A stretch of DNA of 64,000 bases from Plazaster borealis (taxonomy: Eukaryota > Echinodermata > Asteroidea > Forcipulatida > Labidiasteridae). The notes beneath the pieces are model-generated. The model had not been told where the DNA came from, searched no databases, and was given only the letters and a program-made list of their open reading frames with translations. Below, one piece after another: positions 33,745 to 45,795 of this stretch (positions are counted from its first letter, which is position 1; every line of letters begins with the position of its first letter). The stretch is taken from assembly GCA_021014325.1 (NCBI GenBank), contig CM037462.1, positions 16,636,135-16,700,134 of the forward strand. The letters are read 5' to 3'. The position numbers and the translations under genes were made by a program.

Positions 33745-35480
33745 ACTGGTCGTCGAAAATAGGAAATTTGGAAGTCTGACTTCAGTCAATATAAAAATGT
33801 GGCTCTTTCTTTACAAAATAGTTTCGCACATTTTTTTAAATTGAGCTAATGTTATTTTAGTTATGTTACGGAACTTAGGGCAAATCTGTCATTGTTGTTC
33901 ATTTTGTATTGAGGAAAAAATTGCAATAATACATGCAGGTTTACAATTGCTTTCCATTTCATCTTAAATTTTGACCAAAAAAATGTGTATAGACCCATTG
34001 TTTAATATAGAGCATGGAGCATGTGAATGACGTCAGAGCTTCTGTTCGCTTCCTTTCTCATGTAAATGTGCATACTTTATTACATCTCAACGGATCTAAT
34101 TACTGTATTGTCAATTCATTGTACGGAACTTGCAACCAGAAAACATGGTTAGAATGAACGCAGTGTTATTTGCCTAAATTGGTGATGCGACCTTCGACAT
34201 CAAAATCAATCTAGCAATTCATGCATCAGGGACGTTGTTTGAAACAAATAGGAAATGCAAATGTTAGTTTTTACTGTATTCAATCGAATGCTTGTATTAC
34301 TTTTTACCATGACGAACAAAACAGAAAGGTCTGGAAGAATAATTGCGAAGACACGAACTAAATAAATCCAAGCTGACACACGCTCTGAGCCCTAAGGTAA
34401 ATTTATGAGACCTATACTTAGTATTTCCTCTTAGCGATTTCCGTGAAAAAATTGGCTCCGGTTTCAAATTTACATGATCAATTTCTCCGTGTCGTCTATG
34501 CACCTCAACTTATCCAGGTAAATCAAGCTCAAAACACGTGACTTCTGGGATAACCACTTCTAACTGTCACAACACACAAATCTGATAATCGAGCCCACGT
34601 TTTGGTGTTTTACAAACTACTAAAAAGCTCAAAAACCTCTCCATCGCTGAGAACCCCTGAAAAACACCCCTGGCATATAACCCATAACTGACTTCCTCGT
34701 TATGGGCCACAAATTTTGTCCACGAGTTGTATCATGATTGCAGTGCAGGGATGAAACAAACGCCTGAGTCAAATTTTAGAGACCTGTCAAGCTGTAAAGC
34801 TTAACTTTATTTGATGAGCTAAACACAGCCTGAACCATTCACAGGCTAAATTATGGTTTGCACGCTTCTGACGAGTAATGGGTTCAATTTTTTGTGTTCC
34901 CCCTAGTAGTGCATGCGTTGCAGACATGGTATAGTGTTGTTAATCGGGTTTGGGTATGGGTGGGATTAGAGCGACGTTGATTCTTATACATCTAAATTTG
35001 GTCAAAAGTTGAACACAATGAACAAAATGAGGTTTTAATGTGACAAATGCTGTCCTAGAGGACATTGTGTTCAAATCCAGTCGAGCTGCCCTTGTCGCAA
35101 AGGCAGATTAAACGAACTGCCATCCTTGCCTAATGCTTGCCACATATTCAACTCTAAATTAATCCCCTGCTTTTTGTCACTCTTCTCTTTTTCCTGGTTT
35201 GCTGAAGTCCACTCTCGATTTATGTAGGCATCCTTTGTCCTGGTGTTTTTTTTACCGCGTTTTTCTTTCGATGGTTTTTATTTGTTGGCTGTCACCCCTG
35301 TAATTTTCAATGGTTGTATTATACCATGTCACTGTGTAATTTGTCCCGTTTTCTTTTTATATTACCGGTTTCGGTATATATATTTATATATTTTTGCTTC
35401 TTTCTTTTTTTCTAAATATCTCTTTGTGTTTTCATTGTTTGATGCACACTGCAAAACAATGTTCATGTTATTAATAAATT
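33745..35480. other. No gene seen; LINE-like 3' tail at 35445-35510
   Basis: The stretch ends in AATAAATTGAATTGAATGAA followed by TTGAATTGATTGAA, the (TTGAA)n tail type found at CR1/L2-like LINE ends. Upstream sequence from about 35070 may be its degraded 3' UTR. No reverse transcriptase is recognisable. Confidence 0.45.
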
Positions 35481-35510
35481 GAATTGAATGAATTGAATTG
35501 ATTGAAGACA

Positions 35511-36287
35511 AAATGTTGTATTGAAAGCGTTATCACCTTTTGAATTCACCTGCTTTGTTTTAGGACTGTCATGTTTATTTATCACCCGACAGTTTTGAAT
35601 AAATTCACTGTATCAATGTGTAGGCCTTACGGCTCTAGAGGAAAAACACCGGGTTCAGAATTCTGTCTCTTATTAAAGACGAAGTAGCAAAGAGAATTCA
35701 GAGGTTTTGGTTCTCTCAGAAATTTCAAATGATTTTGCACCGAATTTTGTTGCCACCCATCCATATTTTCTTCTGACGGAAAACAGAAATCCATTTCGAG
35801 AGATTTTTGAATTACTCATTAAGAACAATGAGAACAATGTAGTAAGTTGTTTTTGTGTATAAATGTAAACGTTTTTTTTTTTACAAATAATGTAACTTGG
35901 AGTTATGCGTCCGTAAAAAGTTAGCCAGGAAGTTTGTGTAGGATAAACGTTGCCATTGATTAAACAATAACACAATAACCATTCTGAGTAGGCCTTCAAT
36001 TTGAAAAAGAATCTTGCTAATAGTAATAATAAATCATTCTTGTAAAGTGCATTCCGTCCGTGGCAAGACCCGAAATGCGCCGTGCAGGCGCGCATGACAC
36101 TTACTTATTAATGAACATGATACCAACAAGAAAAGATTATAAACCAGTTCATTCAGATAGAAAATTTAACGACTCCATTCATCACAAGTCGATAATGGTC
36201 TATCTGAAGCATGACGATCAAATAAGTTTTAACTCTTTAAACACGTGTATAAGTGTGTGATTAGAGAGAGATATTGAGAAACTTACC
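35511..36287. other. No gene confirmed
   Basis: A 140-codon minus frame (35673-36095) covers most of it. It has no recognised domain. It would lie in the intron if the exon candidate next to it is right. Confidence 0.4.
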
Positions 36288-36622
36288 TCTGGTTTAATGA
36301 TTTATCAGATAGATAAATCGAAGTTCCACGAGAGTAGGTCTCTCCGTCTGTCGTTTGCTTTACAACAAGTAGTCCAATGTTTCAGTCTGGGGTGAATAAT
36401 GGCGGGAAAAGAAACGCAGCAAAAATGATGTACAATTCCTATCGTCTGCTCCGAGTTGATGCTGAGATGGAACTGTCGCGATTCTCGAAACTCACTTCTC
36501 TATAACCGCAGCTGTTGTGAAATATTAATCTATGAGCATGCGCTCTCCCTTGTACCAAGACTGCGCGTGAGCAGAATGTCTCGAGGGGTTTACGTAGGTG
36601 GAAACTACTGTCTGATTGGTTG
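36288..36622 (-). promoter_or_regulatory. Candidate promoter and non-coding first exon, possibly of the neuropeptide gene
   Basis: On the minus strand this reads a CCAAT box (CAACCAATCAGA, 36622-36611), a CpG-bearing stretch with GAGCGCATGCTC, then sequence ending AAACCAGAG|GTAAGT, a near-perfect splice donor with the exon's last base at 36287-36288. The AN gene's coding exon has an upstream acceptor and lies on the same strand. The transcription start is not visible. Pairing the two exons is an inference. Confidence 0.3.
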
Positions 36623-36799
36623 ATAAAGTTCTGTTTAAGTCTTGTCACTCGACTTGATGCGGAGTCGCCTGATTTGGTGAACTTGGTTGAATGGAAGATG
36701 GATTGAGAGGGGTACGGTGGGTTAACTGACTGCGAATGATTGGGTCTATCAATACGGTGTCCTATAATCGCCATGAGAAATATACCCTCCCTATACAAA

Positions 36800-37679
36800 T
36801 CACGTGTTTGTATTCGATAGGGAATATGACTTCAGCATCCCTCAATATAATATACACTGTGCAGCTAAATATAGATCATGATGTGACAAATCACTGAGAG
36901 ATGAATTGTCCCATCTCATTACTACCAGGTATAGAGGGATGGTGGTACGTGCAGGTGTTGCGCAGTGCCCATGGCTTTATGCTGCGCAGATTTGAGTCAC
37001 GTTTACGCGGGAGACACTTAAGCTGTTAATGGCACGCTGATTTTTTATCGTTCTTGGCTTCACACCTGCAAGAAGAAAGATGCTTCCCACAAAACGTCAA
37101 CGTGTACATGACTAGAATTAGCCGATTTAGGTTGACTTAGTGTCGCTTTTCGTCTGACGGTTTGGCTTTGTAATGGCTATTATAAATTATGATACGTACG
37201 CTGAGAAATAGCCGCTTGGTATTATTTGTGTCATGCATTACACGGAGAGCTACAGTGCCGTAAAATGGGGGTAACTTTGACAGGTTTTTGTATGAGTGGT
37301 GTAGTAATACTTTTCCATGGTTGTAGCTGGATGCTTATTTTAACTTCTATGTGACATTAGGGGCATCCTCTACCCTAGTGATCATGAACAATTAGAACTA
37401 TTTTTTTCCATTAAACCCCCTGGGGGTCAATTAATGTGCTGCCAAAGTTACCCTGGGTTTGGGGCAACTTTAGCAGCTTATATGTTTTTTGTTAAATAGA
37501 GAAAAAAGAAAAAAGAAAAAGCTTGATATAGACGTAAACGGTGTGTTTTCTTTACATTTGATGTCACGCACAGTGATTAAAAAACCCCAGCCTCGTTCAA
37601 AATGTTTTGTTAATAAATTATACATATTATTAAACAAAATTTTAAAATATATATATAAAAAACATATAATGAGTAGGGT
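36800..37679. other. No gene seen
   Basis: Includes GGGGGTAACTTTGACAG near 37266 and CCAAAGTTACCC near 37442, which recur near 38688-38700 beyond the Penelope fragment. The Penelope fragment therefore seems to sit inside another repeat. Confidence 0.4.
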
Positions 37680-38538
37680 AGATGGCCTTAGCTTTCGATC
37701 CAGACCGGACCTTCTTCAGAGGCATAAAACAAGTACAAACAAATACATATCCATTTATAGAAAAAGAGAGGGGAAAGGGATTAAGGGAAGGATCCAGAAA
37801 GAAGCGGGAAAATTATAGCCAATCAAAGTTTCTATTTCAGAAACAATTGGTGGCTATGAACCAATAGGAGTAAAGTGGTGAGGACAAAGGATGTATAGTA
37901 TGAAAGGATGGATTACTGGACCATAAAAGTGGTAAATGCATTGTTCGATAACAATGCAGGGAAACATCAAAGGGTAGGATTGGAGAGCAAGTTGCATCAT
38001 GATGCAACTAACAAAGGTCAATTAAAGAATAGCAAGATCAAAGGTAGGATGATATTAAAAATAGGTGTGAGAGACCTGTGGAAAAAAAGGTTACTACATG
38101 AGATACTTATAGTAAGAAATTTATAAAAAACAACTTATTGACAGAAAAAAATGTGTTTATTTACACTTTATTTACAGAATATATACAACACATGAATTAT
38201 CAGGCAGGAGTGAAATGGAGGGTAATGGGAAGTTATTTAACACCAGTGTTTATGTTTAGTCCAAAGGGTTGGACTGTCTTGAGTTGGTGAATCCAGTGTG
38301 ATTCTCTATGCTTGCGGTGTGTGTCATCACCATTGCAAGCTTCAATCACCAGAAGTTCAACATCCTTGACACTATGATTGGGGCTGTTGAAGTGGATAGA
38401 GACTGGGTACGGTTTCTTGGTCTTTATGGAAGAGACATGATTCGCAAAGCGAAGACTGAGTTTGGTCTTAGTCTCTCCCACATATTGTAGCCCACATCTC
38501 TTACATGATATGACATAGACTACATAAAAAACATATAT
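37680..38538 (-). mobile_element. Penelope-like retroelement, 5'-truncated
   Basis: On the minus strand it starts mid-gene in the GIY-YIG endonuclease domain and runs through a 3' untranslated part. It ends with a hammerhead-like motif (37722-37691: CTGAAGA, a GGTCC/GGATC stem, GAAA) and GCTAAGGCCATCTACCC. AAAAAACATAT occurs at both borders (about 37656 and 38527), possibly a target duplication. The reverse transcriptase is absent. Confidence 0.7.
38233..38535 (-). pseudogene. GIY-YIG endonuclease fragment of a Penelope-like element
   Basis: The frame reads VVYVISCKRCGLQYVGETKT, the paired VYxIxCxxC...QYVGET motif of Penelope GIY-YIG domains. It continues LSLRFANHVSSIK, then PVSIHFN, HS, and the family's HRKHRESHWIHQLKT and GLN near the C-terminus, stopping at TAA. 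There is no start codon because the 5' end is cut off within the domain. It is the C-terminal part of a reverse transcriptase-endonuclease that would cleave target DNA. Confidence 0.85.
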
Positions 38539-38734
38539 ATATATACATATTTCCTAATATATTATTATTTACTCTGAAAATTAACTACAAATATAAACTT
38601 TAAAGGTTACTTGTTTTCCTATTTTAATACCACAGAAGCTGCGCATCGCGATTTTACCCCCGGTTAAAAACATTAATGCAATCCTGCCAAAGTTACCCAA
38701 GGTTGCCAAAGATACCCTCATCTTACTGGGTCAT

Positions 38735-38945
38735 ACACTCTAAAAACCTCCGGGTCCCGTGGGGCCTGACCCATTTCCGGGTCAGTGTGACCCGGAATCA
38801 TTGTCAACATGACCCAGAAAAGGGTCAACATGATGCACAATCCGAGTTAAAATTCCCCTTTTCACCACTTTCCCGGTCAGCCTGACCTCAAAATGGGTCA
38901 GACCGGAATCTAGGTCAATTCTGACCCAGATATGTTGGGAATGTT
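38735..38945. mobile_element. Family F element (copy F2), left part
   Basis: Starts ACACTCTAAAAACCTCCGGG and carries the GACCCATTTCCGGGTCAG / TGACCCGG repeats of the family. A family E element begins directly after it, and I could not identify the right terminus beyond that. Confidence 0.6.
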
Positions 38946-39160
38946 CACTGCAAAACCGGGGTTTTAAAATTGACACCATGGTTGATATAGATACCCCAAA
39001 AGAATCAAAATTTACAACATAGGGTGTTAAAATAACACTAATTTCTGCCAACACAATTACATTGGTGTAACACTATGTGGTGTTATTTTTGATTCTCTCT
39101 TGGGTATATATTTGTGACAACACTCATGGTTTCAGTTTTAACACCTCGGTTTTTGCAGTG
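38946..39160. mobile_element. Family E MITE (copy E3)
   Basis: 215 bp. CACTGCAAAACCGGGGTTTT at the left, CGGTTTTTGCAGTG at the right, with GGGTGTTAAAATAACACTAA inside. Confidence 0.8.
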
Positions 39161-39344
39161 TACTTACCTGATCCATTTTGAATCAGTATCACTTGCAAAC
39201 CGTACAAAGGATGCAATGCCCGGTTGTTGAGTCACAGACCCCAATGAAGTCAGCCCATTTCAGAGTCAGTATGACTCATGAATAATCTTATGAAGAGGAG
39301 ATTAATTAAACGCTGACATGAATCATTTTAGGAAATTTCTTTAA

Positions 39345-39711
39345 AGGGTCTGTATACGTTTGGTACTGAACATTATGGCAATAAAAACTTACTTGGTAAG
39401 AAGTATACAGCAGCTTTGGATAGTATAATGCATTTTGAGAAACTTTTCACTTCGACCTACTGCAAAAATATATCACCCTTTTCCCTCAAAAAATTGAATT
39501 TGAGAAGCGTTACTGCAGTAACGTTTCTCAGATTGTGTATTCCAATCGCAGATTATTCTTCCTGCGTGGACATAACCGCTGCAGATTTTCGGCAATATCT
39601 AAAAACCCGCTACCACCTTTTAAATTTTTCACAGGTTAGTTTTATGGTAAATATCTACAACTATGTTGGATTGAAACAGTGGGTTCCAACTAACAAACGT
39701 ATACAATCCCT
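39345..39711 (+). mobile_element. Family C TTAA-type MITE (copy C4)
   Basis: 367 bp, with TTAA at 39341-39344 and 39712-39715. Ends are AGGGTCTGTATACGTTTGG and AACGTATACAATCCCT, and the core palindrome is CGTTACTGCAGTAACG. It is the best-preserved copy of the family. Confidence 0.9.
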
Positions 39712-39715
39712 TTAA

Positions 39716-40734
39716 ACAGACCGTTTATGTGGTATGGTCCGGTTTGCAGTCGAGACTGCCTCGTCCATAATATTATTCATGGTTCCTTCCATTGAGTCTA
39801 ATGTAACCAAATCGAGGTTAGAAGGGGGAATGTTATGGTTCTTTTTATTGTATTTATTTATTAATTTCCTAGTATGCAAACAGAAGTGGATGGACTTTCT
39901 ACGCAATGCTAGATAAGCAGTTCCATGACAACCTCCCCTGCAGATCTCACCCCCCCCCCCAAAAATAAAAATAAGTTAGAGTACTCAATGTTGAAATTCA
40001 GCCACTATTTCTAGAGCTGTACCCCCTCCCATTTATGTGAAAACCGGACATTTTTAAAACAGTGCTCCTAGAAAATTTGAGTCAAGGTCTCAAATGGAAG
40101 GGGAAACTGAACGTTTTCGCAATATAACCTACGACAAACACATAAATTGGGTTGCGATTCCGCAATTTGTGACACTGTTGAAATTGATTTATCCATTTGC
40201 ATTCTAAAAGGTCTCCCTGCAGTTAGGGTAATTTTTACCTATTTGTAGAGGTGAAAAAAGAGGACCCGATTGAAAAATTGTAGGTGGCAAGGGAAAATTC
40301 AATTAGCAAAATATGATTTATTGAATTTTGTAATTCTTGCTGCAAAGTGTAGAATGAATGCCATGCCTATAGAACGGTGCAGTTACATTGTAGTCGAACG
40401 CACATTGGCGTGACTGAGATGAACAAAGAAAAATAGGAGAGCATTGTTTAATCTAATTGTTCATTAATCACTTTAGCTATAATCAGCTTATTTATCGTAT
40501 TGCCTTTTCAGGTCTAGATTGTTACATTAATGATGGCAGGTATAATTATTTTAAAAACGAAATATCGTATTATTATGAGGAACCATCGAAGAGTAGGCTG
40601 ACAAAAATGTAATCATTATAATAATATGAATGTGCGCCGGTAAAGAACGCATCGTCAACTAAACGCCTGCAGCACCTACGATGAGAAGATAAAGAGAAAA
40701 CAAACACACAAACACCCCAACATACGGTGCTCCT
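39716..40734. other. No gene seen
   Basis: AT-rich with a C run near 39950. Frames are at most 64 codons. Confidence 0.5.
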
Positions 40735-41065
40735 TACCATTAGTTATCCAGACAACAAGATAATGTATCTCGCCAAGTCAATTTAGTTTTGGAAACAAGT
40801 CGACTTGTCACAAAAAATTCTCCCGCCAGGTTGACTTTATTTAGAGACAAGTCGACCTTTCGTTTATAAGTTCTCTCGCCAAGACGACTTGACTAAATAA
40901 GTCGACTTTCCATCTTAGTTTCAGTAATTCTTCTCGACAATGTACAATATTAGTTTATAACAAAACGACATTATTGTTCCAGTAAGTCGACAATGCTAAA
41001 TTATCCTGGAGTCGACTTCTTAACGTAAGTCGACTTGGCAAGATTCTTGTTATTTGGATATTCAG
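40735..41065. repeat. Element J: AAGTCGACTT-rich inverted repeat
   Basis: The left ATCCAGACAACAAGATAATG and the complement of the right ATCCAAATAACAAGAATCTT form the ends. Between them CAAGTCGACTT and variants (AAGTCGAC, GTCGACTTAT) occur many times in both orientations. A smaller relative is at 56340-56530. Confidence 0.65.
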
Positions 41066-42656
41066 TTATCTGAATAATTCCTTCATATAGCTCCATAATA
41101 ACAGAAAAATAACGCTCTGCTATTTTTATCCACCTCTTTGTTTCTTTAAGTTCGGACAGACATTTCAAAAATCTCAGATAAATTTGTTGTTTAAAATAAT
41201 GATGCTTTCCTAAAGTTAAGGACTCATCTGCCAAGCCTCATGAAATCACTGCTTGGAAGATTACGTCTAGATTAAAATAGGGTCGTTTTAAAGCAAGATG
41301 GAGATTCGGGAGTCTAAAGTGAAGATTTTGTTTCAAATGAAAATTGTCAGGCTGATGGGAGGGGGGGGGGTGGTTCACTGGGTTTCCATTCCTCTTGATC
41401 TACTAGAGATTGTTGTCAGCTTGACAAACTGTGCACATTCATATGTGCTTAACTAAGTGATCGAACAAAATGTAAATAGAAACATTGGCTAAGTCCGCGG
41501 TTTCAAGTGTCCGTCGAATCGCGTCTTGGGTTGTGCCTGTACGTGTTCAAGATTTCAATCACCCTAGGGCCACGTGAATAACATTTTACCTCGTCGTGTA
41601 TTCTTGGAGGCTGTCAGAAGAGGTTGCTTCATCGAATTTAGGTCTTCAGTCCCGCTGTCATGGCATGTCATCCACAGTGGACGGTCACCAAGCCATGCTA
41701 TTCACACGTCCCTTTCCGTGCCACTAGCCGCGGGCTTTAAAAACCTAAACGGAGTTTTGGCGCGAAATCTGATCGCGGGAGAAATTATCAAGTCGGACTA
41801 CACACGTGTGAGCAATGGGAGGTCCAAGATCTGACGGGTATCCCAAGGTGACACCATCACCACGTTGAGAAATCCTCTCGGGTGAACCCCTTTTTGTGCA
41901 GATACAATTTCAGGTTTTCTTTTTGCCCTTTAAAGTATAAAGGCTTTGTCAGACGCTCACTGACTAACCTAAAATTCGGGGAAGAGTATAACTTGCGTGT
42001 GGTTTCACCTCATTTCTGTTTTGGTACATAAGTTAGCGCTAAAAATAAGTAGCATAATTATATACATAGGGCACAGCCTGTGAAAGTTTGTATAATATGT
42101 CTAGTCATAGACCTAATTTTATCGTCAAGTTTGCTTCAGTATGTATCCTATCAAGTTTAATCTCCAATTTTCTGTATCAGGTTCACATCATCAGTGACCG
42201 AGTTTGTTTAAGCCAAAATGGCGGTGCTAATGAATATCGAAATTGATGTAAACGTTGCCACGACAACGACTCTAGCGTAAAGGTCATTGACTGTTTCTAC
42301 TTTTTTTCCCTGCATGACTCGAACAGTACCGAATGTACTGTGTTTCACACTTTGGTGAAATCCAAATGATATTCTCTGCCCTCTATGCGTTTATTACGTC
42401 AATTAATTAAACCACAGACCATACACAGCAAAATGATAGATATACACATGGTGTTACCGCAAACCGAATATACATTGATACATCACCGTGCAGCAATGCC
42501 TCAAAACCCACATAGACCCTACTTGTTGACACCACTGGTGCGAATTCTTGTTAAAATAAAGGTATGACTACCACTGGTGTCGGATAGTCCAGTCTTCTAC
42601 CCCAAGCAGTATTGCATTAACGTATCGAAGAATGACATTGATACTACCAACGAGTT
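41066..42656. other. No gene confirmed; CpG-rich patch at 41560-41840
   Basis: The patch contains GGCGCGAAATCTGATCGCGG and an 86-codon plus frame (41574-41834) with no known domain, preceded by CACGTG. It could be a promoter or exon, but no splice donor stands out. The remainder is AT-rich. Confidence 0.35.
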
Positions 42657-42659
42657 TAA

Positions 42660-42997
42660 AGGCCCTGTACACTATTGGTAAGATCGAAAACACAAATGTT
42701 CACAGATTCACACATAGCTTACATGATTTAAAGTAAGTAATGGTTAAAAGGGTTCCCTAAAATATTTCTGCCTAAAATGCTATCGTTTCTGAGAAATTAG
42801 TAAAACAATAGTTTTTATCACGCGCGATATTTGAAAAAAAAACAAAAAAACACATAAGGTCTCTTTTCACTATTTTCTCGTGATTTCGATGACCAATTGA
42901 GCTCAAACTTTCACAGGTTTGTTTGTTCATGTATACGTTAAATCACACAAAATGTAGGACACTGCTTTTGAGCTGTTACCAAAAGTGTACAATACCT
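42660..42997 (-). mobile_element. Family B TTAA-type MITE (copy B2)
   Basis: 338 bp between TTAA at 42656-42659 and 42998-43001. It is the inverse of B1, sharing ATCGAAAACACAAATGTTCA and the CGCGCGATATTT centre. Confidence 0.85.
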
Positions 42998-43438
42998 TTA
43001 AGTGGCTATAATTATTGGCAAAGGAAGCGTTCAGATTAAAAAAGAAAGTTCAATTTGTTTTCCGTCCGTTGTAGTAATCATGCCGCTCACTTTAATGAAG
43101 TACCCGGCTCTCTGTACTGGACAGTATTTCACACATTGTTGATAAGTTGTGCTCATTCGCTCAGTTGATTAATGTCTTTAATTATTGTATGTAAAACAAA
43201 ATAGGAAAATAGGAACCTTGACCCTGTTTTTCCTTTATTTTTTTTTATTTCTATTTTTCATACTCAGTCTTGAAGAGAGGACCAGTCAATTGTAATGTGT
43301 CTTCTTCAGATGTGATAAACCAATGATTGAGTGAAATGTTTACTTTTAATGGGGTTTGTGTCACGTAGTGGCGTCTACCCTGATGGGGTAATCTGTTATG
43401 AAAAGTGTTTGCTTTCATACTAAGCAGAAAGGTTTTAA

Positions 43439-43657
43439 GGTTGTGTCACACAGGGCAAATTTTGTCAGGCTACTTCAAGGCAACCACTTGCACTGTATGC
43501 ACAAGGAACACTTCGGTAGCACAAGAGACATTCTTCTAGCTGTAACTCACTACCTCCATGAATATAATGAGAAAACTGAAATACGAAAAGAAAACAAAAT
43601 TCTTCTTGGAGATTGCCTAGAGCTGGTTGCCCGTAAATTGCCTCGTGTGACATGGCC
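43439..43657. mobile_element. TTAA-type MITE of a separate family
   Basis: 219 bp between TTAA at 43435-43438 and 43658-43661. Ends are GGTTGTGTCACACAGGGCAA and the complement of the right, GGCCATGTCACACGAGGCAA. The 87-codon plus frame over it is part of the repeat and is not a gene. Confidence 0.8.
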
Positions 43658-43934
43658 TTAAGAAGCGCATATATATAGCAGTCATTTAGTTATGTCAAGA
43701 AACTGCTAAGAATATAAAGCTAGCTGCTAAGTTGGCTGAACACAAAGGTTTTACTGCTAAAACAGACTATTTGCAATCTGATGGGCGGTACCAACGTCTG
43801 GGTCCCTGCCTTTTTTGTTTAAGCAAATAATGATTTAAGTGATATTCTCTATATAGGAATCAGGTCTGTGAATTATGCCAATATTAAAAAACCCTGTAAT
43901 TGAAGCAAACCTGTCTATTCAAAAAGAGCTGATG

Positions 43935-44156
43935 CACTGCAAAAAGTGGGGTGTTAAGATTGACACCATGGGTGTTGTCACAAGAGAGAATCAAAATTAA
44001 CATCATAGGGTGTTAAAGAAACATGTGCAAATGTTTTGGCAGAAATTACTGTTATTTTAACACATGCATTTGTTGTAAAATTTGATTATCTCTTCGGTAT
44101 CTATAATATGTGACAACACCCTTGGTGTCAATTTTAACACCCCAGTTTTTGCAGTG
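43935..44156. mobile_element. Family E MITE (copy E4)
   Basis: 222 bp. CACTGCAAAAAGTGGGGTGT at the left and CCCCAGTTTTTGCAGTG at the right, with GACACCATGGGTGTTGTCAC mirrored near the other end. Confidence 0.85.
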
Positions 44157-45454
44157 TGTTTAAAAAGAATAGCACACGGGGCTAAAGTAATAATGTTCAG
44201 CAAGCCATTTCAATATTCGTAATATTCAATATAAGTTCAAATGAATCTTTTCCTGTTTAATTTCTTGAAATTGATGATATTGTCTGGTTGTTCAATCAGA
44301 CTAAATCACAGCATAGTTATATATGTTATGTATACCCCAAACTCTATCCGCAGAAGTATGTTGGATTTACTATGACTCATTTGCCAATTGAATTTTTATG
44401 TAATTTCCGAGTATCTCTTTTTCTACTCTCGATTCATGACTAGCAATGAATGTGTAAGATCTAAAAATAAAAAAATATAAACAAATACCTTGTGGGGGGA
44501 TGGGAAAAGTAACATGATCCTTATTAAAAATGTTTTAGAAAATGTCACAGAATCAATCCGAATAACATTTTTATTCGTACAATTTTGAGACAGATTTTCT
44601 TTTTCGGACTTGATTTTGTACGATTTTTACGAAAAGAAACCTTTCAGTCATCCTGGTTCAAACAAGGTGTGAACTTGTGATCTTTTCAGTAACTCATTGT
44701 TATATTAACATTACATTAGTGTAGTTTGCGTGCCTGCAGATGTATTCAAAATAAATCTGAATATTGCTTCCTTAAGAAGATATTACACGGGATAATAGTT
44801 GTCTTTTAGAAATGCAATCAATGGGTAATTTGATTTAAACATCGCTCGTCAAGATGGAACAATGCGCGGTATTTATATAGCCATATAATGTAGTTGTTCT
44901 TGTCATTTGTGACACCAGTGTTTAACCGTCAGAATGGCTGCTTCCATGGTCAGCATAAAGCAGAATGCACTCCCATCGACTTGTAAACCATTAAGTTTCG
45001 AAGATCACTTAACATAGCATCCCACCCTCCTCAATGGAGAAATTACATGCAGCTGTAACAAATGATAACAACTTTAGTGCAATGATCTCGTTATCAATGG
45101 ACTATTGTGATGATGTGTTTTTGCGCTGTTGTTTATTCGGTTATAATAACGTTTATTTCTTATGGGGGGTCGAAACTCACTGAATAATGGAAACTCAAGA
45201 TCCAACTGTGTCCAACAAAAAATGGCTATAGATGGGGGAACGTTATAGACACGCGCATGTGGCATTTCACTGGTAACCTTGAAGAGTAAAGCTCTACACC
45301 ATTTTGTTCCATAATGCCACTTTTAGAATACTTTTTGTAGGGCTACAATTACTAGCCAATTATCCAACCTGGAAACAAAATTGTGGAAACCCCCCCACAC
45401 AAAACAAATAAACAAACAAATAACCTTAACAGACACATTTTTTAGCTTTATATA
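44157..45454. other. No gene seen
   Basis: AT-rich spacer with no ORF above 63 codons and no repeat ends. Confidence 0.5.
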
Positions 45455-45795
45455 GTTCATCGGACCAAAGCTCTGGTGTTGTCAGCAGCAGAGTGTGGGT
45501 TCGAATCCCAGCCATGACACTTTGTGCCCTTGAGCAAGGCACTTAACCATAATTGCTTCGTACACAGTTGGGATGGTGGTGCATTCTGCTCTACCAGCCA
45601 GGCTCCTAGTGGATGATACCCATGCCTACATCCTTATGGACTGTGAAGGGGGTAACCCTGTTTCAGCCCCCGGGAGTAACGTGCCCCTGGTGGAAGTTGA
45701 TTTGGGTCGATAGCCCAAATCAGTTAAGTGTAGCCCTCACCTTGAAGTGGCCGTCCGTGACCCTGTGATGTGAAAAAAGGCGATAAACAAAAATC
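45455..45795 (+). mobile_element. tRNA-derived SINE
   Basis: GTGTGGGTTCGAATCCCAGC is a pol III B box. It is followed by TGCCCTTGAGCAAGGCACTT, a body block common in invertebrate tRNA SINEs, then about 230 bp of unique body (GGTAACCCTGTTTCAGCCCC) and an A-rich end. The upstream A-box half is diverged. Confidence 0.7.

Noticed and set aside
35673..36095. 140-codon minus frame
   Set aside because: No domain or splice signals, and composition (Phe/Lys/Ser-rich) is typical of AT-rich non-coding DNA.
43398..43661. 87-codon plus frame with protein-like composition
   Set aside because: Almost all of it lies inside a TTAA-flanked MITE with terminal inverted repeats.
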